A DNA stretch of 5,865 nt from DASQUP01 sp035641235. Lineage in GTDB: Bacteria > Actinomycetota > CADDZG01 > WHSQ01. The DNA lies in the NCBI GenBank assembly GCA_035641235.1, contig DASQUP010000175.1, forward strand, positions 1 through 5,865, read 5' to 3'. This document shows positions 1 through 5,860 of the stretch, one piece after another (the first letter of the stretch is position 1; each line of letters starts with the position of its first letter). The notes below the pieces were generated by a model, which worked only from the letters and a program-made list of their open reading frames with translations, was not told the origin of the DNA and searched no databases. Made by a program: the position numbers and the translations under genes.

Positions 1-204
1 TTCTCACTCGTCTGCTTCCGCCACGAAGGCTCGGACGAAGACAATGAGCGACTGCTGCAGCGAGTAAACGAAACCGGGGAGATCTTCATCTCGCACACGA
101 AGCTGAACGGCCGCTACGTCCTTCGGCTGGCGGTCGGAAACGCCCGCACCGAAGAACGCCACGTCCGGCGCGCTTGGGACGTCATCCGCTCGAGTGCCGA
201 GTGA
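1..204 (+). CDS. PLP-dependent (aromatic-L-amino-acid type) decarboxylase, C-terminal fragment
   Basis: The frame is open from the first base and ends at TGA 202-204, giving the last 67 residues of a protein whose start lies left of the window. The fragment contains FISHTKLNGRYVLRLAVGN followed by RTEERHVRRAWDVI. This is the usual C-terminal signature of group II pyridoxal-phosphate decarboxylases (aromatic amino acid, tyrosine, tryptophan or glutamate-like), where this small domain packs against the PLP domain and the homodimer partner. Such enzymes are cytoplasmic and remove CO2 from an amino acid to give an amine. The catalytic lysine and the substrate-specificity residues lie outside the window, so the substrate cannot be named. 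The gene ends 48 bp before dcd on the same strand, so co-transcription is possible but unproven. Family assignment rests on motif recognition alone. Confidence 0.8.
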   Translation, partial: FSLVCFRHEGSDEDNERLLQRVNETGEIFISHTKLNGRYVLRLAVGNARTEERHVRRAWDVIRSSAE

Positions 205-240
205 CATCGGTAGGATGCGCGCTGGACGCCAACAGCTGCC

Positions 241-247
241 GGGGAGG
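241..247 (+). promoter_or_regulatory. Shine-Dalgarno of dcd
   Basis: GGGGAGG lies five bases before TTG 253. It decides the TTG start. The resulting N-terminus, MILSDRDIR, is where this family normally begins, and no ATG or GTG offers a better alternative. The rest of the 205-252 gap shows no clear promoter or terminator. Confidence 0.75.
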
Positions 248-252
248 CGCAG

Positions 253-816
253 TTGATCCTCTCGGATCGAGATATTCGCCAAGCGATAAAAGAGGGACGG
301 ATCGGGATAGATCCGTTCGACGACTCCAACGTCCAGCCCTCCTCAGTCGATGTTCATGTTGACCGTTATTTCAGGACCTTCCACAACGCGCGCCATCCGT
401 ATATCGACGTCAAGAAGCCGATGGACGGTCTGACGGAAATGGTTGAGGTCAACGCCGAGGAGGCATTCATCCTGCATCCAGGAGAATTCGTCTTGGGGTC
501 CACGAACGAGTACGTACGGCTGCCAGACGACTTGGTGGCGCGCCTCGAAGGCAAGAGTTCATTGGGCCGGTTGGGGCTGCTCATTCATAGCACCGCGGGC
601 TTCGTCGATGCGGGGTTTGAAGGTCATCTCACACTCGAGCTTTCGAACGTGGCGAACCTGCCTATCACCATCTATCCGGGGATGAAGATCGGCCAGATCG
701 GATTTTTCCGGCTCTCATCTCCTGCCGATCATCCCTACGGGTCCAAAGAAGTCGCTTCGAAGTACCAGGGGCAGCGAGGGCCTACGCCCTCCCGTTTTTA
801 CGAGAACTTCCGGTAG
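253..816 (+). CDS. dcd: dCTP deaminase, probably bifunctional dCTP deaminase/dUTPase (DCD-DUT)
   Basis: This is a cytoplasmic, normally trimeric enzyme of 187 residues, the usual length of the family. It deaminates dCTP. In the bifunctional form it also hydrolyses the product, giving dUMP, pyrophosphate and ammonia for thymidylate synthesis without releasing dUTP. The N-terminus MILSDRDIR and the GIDPFDD and VQPSSVDV segments (about residues 18-34) are typical. The catalytic core is EGKSSLGRLG (99-108), with S102 and R106, followed by HSTAGF (112-117) and E129 in LTLELSN. The C-terminal nucleotide lid carries Y162, K170 and Q174 and ends in KYQGQRGPTPSR. These residues fall at the same numbers as in Mycobacterium tuberculosis Dcd as I recall it, and that enzyme has been shown to be bifunctional. 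Bifunctionality here is inferred from that resemblance. The start is TTG with a strong Shine-Dalgarno. No frameshift or missing catalytic residue is visible. Confidence 0.96.
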   Translation: MILSDRDIRQAIKEGRIGIDPFDDSNVQPSSVDVHVDRYFRTFHNARHPYIDVKKPMDGLTEMVEVNAEEAFILHPGEFVLGSTNEYVRLPDDLVARLEGKSSLGRLGLLIHSTAGFVDAGFEGHLTLELSNVANLPITIYPGMKIGQIGFFRLSSPADHPYGSKEVASKYQGQRGPTPSRFYENFR

Positions 817-836
817 GCCGCGAGGATTGCGCGATC

Positions 837-855
837 GAGCCGCTAGCGGCGGCTC
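837..855 (+). terminator. GC-rich hairpin downstream of dcd, possible terminator
   Basis: GAGCCGC (837-843) and GCGGCTC (849-855) form a perfect 7-bp stem with a 5-base loop, beginning 20 bases after the dcd stop. The inner 12 bases, 839-850, are themselves a perfect palindrome. No T-tract follows (the next bases are AAACGCG), so it is not a canonical intrinsic terminator. Many high-GC actinobacterial terminators lack the U-tract, and the location between dcd and the next gene's promoter region fits that role. It could instead be an mRNA 3'-end stabiliser. Confidence 0.4.
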
Positions 856-903
856 AAACGCGCCAACCTCCCCATCCGCAACCCTATCCCAGCAATTTCC
901 ACC

Positions 904-952
904 TTTACAACGTTAATCTATCGTTGATAGCTTAGCGACGTTCAGTTATTCG
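904..952 (+). promoter_or_regulatory. Candidate promoter region for mmpL-tetR
   Basis: The stretch from about 895 to 950 is clearly AT-richer than everything around it. Two sigma-70-like arrangements can be drawn. The first is TTTACA (904-909, five of six to TTGACA) with TAGCTT (928-933) after 18 bases. The second is TTGATA (924-929, five of six) with TATTCG (947-952) after 17 bases. The -10 boxes are weak in both, three of six. The first would give a leader of about 30 bases and the second an almost leaderless mRNA. Either would be covered by the inverted repeat at 911-937, so a bound repressor would block it. The exact promoter is uncertain, but the location is reasonable. Confidence 0.35.
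911..937. promoter_or_regulatory. Inverted repeat, candidate TetR operator
   Basis: CGTTAATCTATC (911-922) and GATAGCTTAGCG (926-937) are inverted copies separated by GTT. The right arm read on the minus strand is CGCTAAGCTATC, matching the left arm at 10 of 12 positions, and the inner CTATC/GATAG is perfect. The dyad centre is at 924, 46 bases before the mmpL ATG. Size and symmetry suit a TetR-family dimer, and the gene immediately downstream of mmpL encodes a TetR regulator. That this regulator binds here is inference. No T-tract follows and the arms are AT-rich, so a terminator is less likely than a protein-binding site. Confidence 0.6.
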
Positions 953-957
953 GTGGG

Positions 958-963
958 AAGGGG
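958..963 (+). promoter_or_regulatory. Shine-Dalgarno of mmpL transporter gene
   Basis: AAGGGG lies six bases before ATG 970, inside the purine-rich run GGGAAGGGG (955-963). It supports ATG 970 over the next in-frame ATG at 982. Confidence 0.6.
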
Positions 964-969
964 TTAACG

Positions 970-3186
970 ATGTTTGAGCGGATGGGGCTCGCACTGGTGC
1001 GGAGGCGTCGCTCGGTGCTGATCGCCACGATGGTCCTGGTGGTAGCGGCCGGAGTCTTCGGCGGCGGCGTGGTCGACCGCCTGACCTCCGGAGGCTTCGA
1101 GGACGAGAATTCCGAGTCGTTCGAGGCGGCGGAGACCCTGAAGGAGCAGTTCGGCGTCGAGGCTCCCAACCTCGTACTTCTGGTCACGGCCGAATCGGGA
1201 ACCGTCGATGACCCGGCGGTTGTCGAAGGGGGTCGGACACTCACGGAGGAGCTCGTAGCCGAGGAGGGCATCGAGGGCGTCGCGTCCTACTGGAGCACCG
1301 GCGCGCCGACCCTGCGCAGCGATGACTCCTCACAGGGTCTCGTTGTCGCGACGATCACCGGCGACGCCGACCAGGCGCGCGAGCGAATCGAGGAGATCTC
1401 ACCGAAGTTCAATCGCGACGGCGAAGTCATCGACGTCGAGGTGGGCGGCTTCGAGGAAGTGTTCCGCGCAGTGAGCGTCCAGGTGGAGGAGGATCTCGTA
1501 AGGGCCGAAACGATCGCCATCCCGATCACCCTCATCCTGTTGCTGTTTGTGTTCGGCAGCTTGGTGAGTGCGGCCCTCCCGGTGGCCATCGGTGGGATTG
1601 CAATCGTGGGCTCCTTCTTCGTACTTCAAGTCCTGACCGGATTCACGGACGTGTCGATCTTCGCCCTGAATCTCATAACGGCTATGGGTCTTGGTCTCGG
1701 GATCGACTACAGCTTGTTCGTCGTGTCCCGTTACCGTGAAGAGCTGCGCCACGGTCTCGCTCCCCACGATGCGGTAGTCCAGACTGTGAAGACCGCGGGC
1801 CGAACAGTTGCCTTCAGTGGGTTCACCGTTGCTCTGTCGCTTTTGGCGCTGCTCATCTTCCCGCTGACGTTCCTGCGCTCGTTCGCATACGCGGGTGTAG
1901 CCGTGGTGCTGCTCGCCGCACTTGCGGCGGTCGTCTTCCTCCCGGCCCTGCTGGCGGTGCTCGGACACCGGGTCGACAAACTCGCTATCTGGCGCCGCAA
2001 AGAGCGTGCCGAGGGCGAGGGTTTCTGGCACCGCATGGCAACGACGGTCATGCGGCGGCCACTTCCCATTGCTACGGCCGTCATCGCTTTCCTGCTGTTC
2101 CTCGGAGCGCCGTTTCTGGGAGTTGAATTCGGCCGAACCGACCACCGCGTCCTTCCGGCAGAGTCTCAGGTCCGCGGGACGATGGAGGAGATCGGCGCGA
2201 ACTTCTCCGTCAACAACGCAGAGTCGCTCCAAATCGTGGCAACTGGAGTGACTGGAGCAAACGAACAGGTCGACGCCTACGCATCCGAGCTTTCGACGAT
2301 CGACGGCGCTGCGTCCGTCGAGGCAGTCACCGGTACGTACGCGGGCGGGCAGCGGGTCGCAGAGCCGAACGAGGCGAGCGCCCGCTTCGCAAACGAGTCG
2401 GGAACGTGGCTCTCGGTGATGCCGGGTGGTGACACGATTGCTGATGAACGTGAGCAGCTGGTTCGCGACATCCGGGCGCTGGAGGCTCCCTTCGATGTCG
2501 ATGTCGCCGGACTGGCCGCAGCCGACATCGATGGGCGCGAGTCGCTCTTCTCCCGACTCCCACTTGCAGGGCTGCTCATCGGTGCAGCGACCTTCGTACT
2601 GCTGTTCCTGATGTTCGGAAGCGTCGTCGTACCGCTCAAGGCCATCGTCCTGAACCTCTTGAGCCTGACCGCGACCTTCGGAGCCCTTGTGTGGATCTTC
2701 CAGAGCGGCAACCTCTCGGGAGTTCTCGACTTCACGTCCACGGGGGCGCTCGACGTCACGATGCCGATACTCATGTTCTGCATCGCCTTTGGTCTGTCCA
2801 TGGACTACGAGGTCTTCCTGCTGTCGCGGATCAAAGAGGAGTACGACAGGACCGGCGACAACACAGCATCTGTGGCGCTCGGTCTCGAGCGAACGGGCAA
2901 GATCGTGACCGCCGCGGCCCTGCTGCTCAGCATCGTGTTCGTGGCGTTCGCGACTTCAAGCGTCACGTTCATCAAGCTGTTCGGCGTCGGTCTGACGATC
3001 GCGGTGCTCGCAGATGCATCGCTCGTGAGGGCGACCCTGGTGCCCGCTTTCATGCGACTTGCCGGCAGGGCGAACTGGTGGGCACCGCGCTGGATGCGGA
3101 AGGTCTACGATCGGTTCGGAATCAACGAGGGTGAGTCCGCCCATGCCGTGGCGGCTCGCCCCGCAGAGAGTGGGAGCAACGCCTGA
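970..3186 (+). CDS. MMPL-family RND transporter (lipid or hydrophobic-compound exporter)
   Basis: This is a 738-residue inner-membrane pump of the MMPL (mycobacterial membrane protein large) branch of the RND superfamily, driven by the proton-motive force. The layout is complete: TM1 (about 15-35), a first extracytoplasmic domain, TM2-6 (about 182-328), a cytoplasmic linker rich in charge (about 330-362), TM7 (about 366-386), a second extracytoplasmic domain, and TM8-12 (about 531-690). The two halves are internal duplicates. Each carries the proton-relay Asp-Tyr pair, D246-Y247 in GLGLGIDYSLFVVSRYREEL and D612-Y613 in FGLSMDYEVFLLSRIKEEY. These correspond to the essential Asp-Tyr pairs of mycobacterial MmpL3. 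It lacks the long C-terminal cytoplasmic tail of MmpL3. The substrate cannot be read from sequence; mycolate transport should not be assumed. It is followed by an overlapping TetR gene, which points to ligand-controlled export. Confidence 0.93.
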   Translation: MFERMGLALVRRRRSVLIATMVLVVAAGVFGGGVVDRLTSGGFEDENSESFEAAETLKEQFGVEAPNLVLLVTAESGTVDDPAVVEGGRTLTEELVAEEGIEGVASYWSTGAPTLRSDDSSQGLVVATITGDADQARERIEEISPKFNRDGEVIDVEVGGFEEVFRAVSVQVEEDLVRAETIAIPITLILLLFVFGSLVSAALPVAIGGIAIVGSFFVLQVLTGFTDVSIFALNLITAMGLGLGIDYSLFVVSRYREELRHGLAPHDAVVQTVKTAGRTVAFSGFTVALSLLALLIFPLTFLRSFAYAGVAVVLLAALAAVVFLPALLAVLGHRVDKLAIWRRKERAEGEGFWHRMATTVMRRPLPIATAVIAFLLFLGAPFLGVEFGRTDHRVLPAESQVRGTMEEIGANFSVNNAESLQIVATGVTGANEQVDAYASELSTIDGAASVEAVTGTYAGGQRVAEPNEASARFANESGTWLSVMPGGDTIADEREQLVRDIRALEAPFDVDVAGLAAADIDGRESLFSRLPLAGLLIGAATFVLLFLMFGSVVVPLKAIVLNLLSLTATFGALVWIFQSGNLSGVLDFTSTGALDVTMPILMFCIAFGLSMDYEVFLLSRIKEEYDRTGDNTASVALGLERTGKIVTAAALLLSIVFVAFATSSVTFIKLFGVGLTIAVLADASLVRATLVPAFMRLAGRANWWAPRWMRKVYDRFGINEGESAHAVAARPAESGSNA
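3172..3176 (+). promoter_or_regulatory. Shine-Dalgarno supporting a CTG start for tetR
   Basis: GGGAG lies within the last codons of the transporter gene, six bases before CTG 3183. Spacing and sequence suit initiation at that CTG. No comparable element sits at a proper distance from the only in-frame ATG, 3369, which is far too late because it is inside the helix-turn-helix. Confidence 0.55.
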
Positions 3187-3818
3187 CCGAAACCAAGTCC
3201 GCCTCGACCCCGGCGCGCCGGACACGGGCGCGCCGGGGTGAGGGCGAGAAGCTAAAGCAGGAGATCCTTGCGGCGGCCGAGAGGCTGCTGGCGGAGACCG
3301 GGTCCCAGGACGCGGTATCCATCCGCGCCATCGCCGACGCAGTCGGTTGCACTCCGCCTGCCATATACATGCATTTCGCCGACAAGGAGGTGCTGTTCTT
3401 CGAGCTCTGCGAGGGTCGGTTCGCTATCTTCAAGAACTATCTTGCGGACGCTCGTGGCTCGACCGACGACCCCGTCGAGGCTCTGAGGCGCTGCGGGCGC
3501 GCGTACATCCGTTTCGCGATGGAGAACCCCACTCAGTACCGCATCCTGTTCATGAGCGGCCCCGCGGTTCCCGAGCGCGAGGACATCCAGAATTCGGTTG
3601 GATTCCAATCGTTCATGGCCGTGGTCGAGGCCGTGCAGCACGCGCTGGATGCCGGCGCCATCCGTCAGGTCGACCCGTTCCTCACGGCAATAGCGTTGTG
3701 GGCGAATGTCCACGGCCTCGCTTCACTGATGATCGGCGCAACGCGCTTTCCGTGGCCCGAGCGAGAAGCCATCGTCGAGCATCACATCGACATCATGATC
3801 AGGGGTTTGCTTCCCTGA
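3183..3818 (+). CDS. TetR/AcrR-family transcriptional regulator with WHG C-terminal domain
   Basis: This is a probable repressor of the preceding pump gene and of itself; 211 residues if started at CTG 3183. After a basic N-terminal tail (R12-R18), the TetR DNA-binding domain runs from about residue 23 to 69. It has helix 1 EILAAAERLLAETG, the helix-turn-helix VSIRAIADAVGCTPPAIYMHFADKE split around G55, and the diagnostic YxHF-DK (Y62, H64, F65, D67, K68). The ligand and dimer domain contains YIRFAMENPTQYRILFM and LWANVHGLASL with W173, H177 and G178, the signature of the WHG/TetR_C_33 type. No ATG, GTG or TTG exists in frame between the upstream stop (3132-3134) and ATG 3369, which would delete most of the DNA-binding domain. 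CTG 3183 overlaps the transporter stop as CTGA and has a Shine-Dalgarno, so it is the preferred start. The 3' end overlaps the convergent Fe-S gene. The ligand is unknown. Confidence 0.88.
   Translation: MTETKSASTPARRTRARRGEGEKLKQEILAAAERLLAETGSQDAVSIRAIADAVGCTPPAIYMHFADKEVLFFELCEGRFAIFKNYLADARGSTDDPVEALRRCGRAYIRFAMENPTQYRILFMSGPAVPEREDIQNSVGFQSFMAVVEAVQHALDAGAIRQVDPFLTAIALWANVHGLASLMIGATRFPWPEREAIVEHHIDIMIRGLLP
3208..3238 (+). repeat. Perfect 12-bp all-G/C hairpin at the 5' end of tetR
   Basis: CCCCGGCGCGCC (3208-3219) and GGCGCGCCGGGG (3227-3238) are exact reverse complements around a 7-base loop (3220-3226). The element begins 21 bases after the transporter stop and lies over about codons 9-19 of tetR. 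Each arm contains the 8-base palindrome GGCGCGCC, so the two arms also form a direct repeat 15 bases apart, that is five codons. No T-tract follows. It could slow translation of tetR, stabilise the upstream mmpL message, or act as a partial terminator between the two genes. Confidence 0.6.
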
Positions 3819-5853
3819 CCTCCTCGTGAGCGCTCTCCACAGAAGCTAGTAGCAGCTGGGCGACGTCGCGCACGCTCATCTGTTCGTCGGCGTGGCGCTC
3901 CTGGACTCCGTCTGTGAGCATGATGTTGCAGTAGGGACATCCCACCGCGAGCGTCTGCGATGCGGACGCCAGGGCCTCGTCGGTCCGCTCGACGTTCATT
4001 TTCTTGCCCATGTGTTCTTCCATCCACATTCGGCCGCCGCCCGCGCCGCAGCAGAACGTGGAGTGGCCGTGGCGATGGAGCTCCTGATAGCTGGCTCCGG
4101 GGATGGCTTCGATGACCTCGCGCGCTCCTCGCCATACGTCGTTGTGGCGAGCGTTGTAGCAGGGGTCGTGGTAGGTGACCGTCTCGGCGAGCTCCTTGCC
4201 CGGTCGGAGCCGTCCTTCCTTCACGAGTCGCGCCAGATATTCGGTGTGGTGCACGACCTCGAAGACTCCGCCGAACTGTGGGTACTCGTTGAAGAGCGTG
4301 TTGAAGCAGTGGGGGCACGCCGTGATGATCGTTTTGACGCCGTGCTCCTTGAGGACCTCGATGTTCTGTTCGGCGAGCATCTGGTAGATGTACTCGGCCC
4401 CCATCCGGCGCGCCGGATCACCGGTGCACGACTCGTCGCCTCCGAGGATCGCGAAGTTCACTCCGGCGATCTGTAGCAATTTCGCGAAGTCGTATGTGAC
4501 CCTTTTGTTGCGATCGTCGAAAGCGCCGGCGCACCCCACCCACAACAGCGCCTCGGCGTCGGGGTTCTCGGAGATGTGAGGGATCTCAAGGGGATCCTGC
4601 TTCGAGGTCCCCTTCGTCCAGTCAAGGCGAGCCTGCGGAGGCTGTCCCCACGGGTTGCCGGTGTTCTCCATGTTCTGCAGCGCGCTCTGCATCTCGCGCG
4701 GGAAGCGCGATTCGGTCATGACGAGGTTCCGGCGCATGTCGACGATGGAGTCGATGTGTTCGATGTTCACCGGGCATGCCTGCACGCATGCGCCACATGT
4801 CGTGCAGTCCCAGATGACCTCGTCCTCCACCACCTCGGGGTTGAGCGTCGGGAGATTCTCGAGGAGTTGTTGGTATTCACCGTTCTTCTCGGCCTTCAAG
4901 AGCGCGGGCCCCTGCTCGAACAAGGCGTCGCGCAGGTCCATGATCAGGAGCTTCGGCGACAGCGGCTTGCCCGTGTTCCACGCTGGGCACTGCGACTGGC
5001 AGCGCCCGCACTCGGTGCACGTCATGCCGTCGAGCAGTTGCTTCCAGGTGAGGTCGGTGATCAGTCCGGCGCCGAAACGATCGTCTTCGGTCATCGCCTC
5101 CATGTCGATGTGCATGGGCTTCAGCGCACCCTTGGGGCGTTCGGAGGTGAAGAGAACGTTGAACGTCGACGTGACGATGTGGAGGTGTTTCGAGTACGTG
5201 ATGTAAACGAGGAAACCCAAGATTATGAGCGAGTGCCACCACAGGAACACCGTTTCGATGGCCTCGCGCGCCTCGAGCGAGAACGGCTCGATCAATGATG
5301 CCGCGGCATCGGACACGGGCGTCCAGCGGGTGTCGTACGGGAAGTGGTCGAGCGAGATCTCAGCTCCCCGGGTGAGCAGGATCGTGACCATGATGCCGAG
5401 GATCGCCCACAGGATGTATTCGGCTTCCTGGGAGTGAGAGCCTCTGAACCGGCCCGGATGCTGGAGGCGCCGGATGGCGAACGCAGTGAGGATGCCGACG
5501 ATCACGGCGACGATGAAGAAGTCCTGAAGTGCTCCGAGGATGCCCCATTGGCCGACGATCGGGATGTGGAACCCCTCCTGATAGACGGCGCCGAATCCCT
5601 CGACGATCGTGGTGAACAGGATCACAAAGCCCCAGAAGATGAAGAAGTGCATAAGCCCGGGGATCGTCCACTGCAGGAGCTTGCGCTGCCCGAGCACGAC
5701 GACGATCTGGTCCTTGAGCTTGCGGGCAAGGCTCTGTGGCCGCCTATCGTCCGGCGCGCCGAGCCTCATGAAACCGACCAGCTCCCGGATGCGCCTGGCA
5801 AACGCAGCGATCGTCACCACGAGCAGCAGGGACATCATGATCTTCTCGACCAC
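3799..5853 (-). CDS. EtfD-like membrane Fe-S oxidoreductase (probable ETF:quinone oxidoreductase)
   Basis: This 684-residue membrane protein probably takes electrons from reduced electron-transfer flavoprotein, loaded by acyl-CoA dehydrogenases, and passes them to the quinone pool. The architecture matches Rv0338c/EtfD and is related to HdrD/DsrK. The N-terminal NarI-like domain has about five membrane helices (4-19, 66-88, 104-127, 145-162, 203-221). H69, H207, H223 and H225 are possible heme ligands. Two CxxCxxCxxxCP motifs follow, C279-C289 and C350-C360, each binding a 4Fe-4S cluster. Two CCG domains come last. The first has C441, C476 in ESCTGDPARR, and CPHC (513-516). The second has C565, C601-C602 in CCGAGGG, and CPYC (639-642). 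The start is GTG 5853 with GGAGG seven bases upstream at the window edge; ATG codons at residues 6 and 7 are weaker alternatives. The 3' end overlaps tetR by 20 bp. Other quinone-linked heterodisulfide-reductase-like roles remain possible because etfBA is not visible. Confidence 0.88.
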   Translation of the reverse strand: MVEKIMMSLLLVVTIAAFARRIRELVGFMRLGAPDDRRPQSLARKLKDQIVVVLGQRKLLQWTIPGLMHFFIFWGFVILFTTIVEGFGAVYQEGFHIPIVGQWGILGALQDFFIVAVIVGILTAFAIRRLQHPGRFRGSHSQEAEYILWAILGIMVTILLTRGAEISLDHFPYDTRWTPVSDAAASLIEPFSLEAREAIETVFLWWHSLIILGFLVYITYSKHLHIVTSTFNVLFTSERPKGALKPMHIDMEAMTEDDRFGAGLITDLTWKQLLDGMTCTECGRCQSQCPAWNTGKPLSPKLLIMDLRDALFEQGPALLKAEKNGEYQQLLENLPTLNPEVVEDEVIWDCTTCGACVQACPVNIEHIDSIVDMRRNLVMTESRFPREMQSALQNMENTGNPWGQPPQARLDWTKGTSKQDPLEIPHISENPDAEALLWVGCAGAFDDRNKRVTYDFAKLLQIAGVNFAILGGDESCTGDPARRMGAEYIYQMLAEQNIEVLKEHGVKTIITACPHCFNTLFNEYPQFGGVFEVVHHTEYLARLVKEGRLRPGKELAETVTYHDPCYNARHNDVWRGAREVIEAIPGASYQELHRHGHSTFCCGAGGGRMWMEEHMGKKMNVERTDEALASASQTLAVGCPYCNIMLTDGVQERHADEQMSVRDVAQLLLASVESAHEEVREANP

Positions 5854-5860
5854 GGCCGAG

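Noticed and set aside
817..969. Small RNA, tRNA or small gene in the dcd-mmpL gap
   Set aside because: No cloverleaf, no riboswitch-like pairing and no short frame with a ribosome binding site were seen. The gap is accounted for by the post-dcd hairpin, the inverted repeat and the mmpL Shine-Dalgarno.
1399..2232. Long minus-strand open frame (277 codons) opposite the transporter gene
   Set aside because: It lies wholly inside the transporter, which has clear family motifs. Its translation is rich in R, E, H and Q with no recognisable domain, typical of an antisense shadow in high-GC DNA.
3369..3818. tetR starting at ATG 3369 (149 residues)
   Set aside because: This start falls within the helix-turn-helix (Y62-M63-H64-F65) and removes most of the DNA-binding domain. 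The frame upstream encodes a textbook TetR N-terminus, so the gene must start earlier.
3347..3829. Second plus-strand open frame overlapping tetR in another frame
   Set aside because: It is arginine- and histidine-rich without domain features. The overlapping frame carries the TetR and WHG motifs.
4403..4418. 16-base perfect palindrome as an operator or recombination site
   Set aside because: It lies in the middle of the EtfD-like coding region and encodes conserved residues around the DPARRMG segment. The symmetry is explained by GC-rich arginine, proline and glycine codons, so I list it only as part of the 8-mer observation.
4576..5298. Plus-strand open frame (240 codons) opposite the EtfD-like gene
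   Set aside because: It covers the cysteine-cluster region of the real gene on the other strand, shows no domain and no convincing ribosome binding site, and is an antisense shadow.
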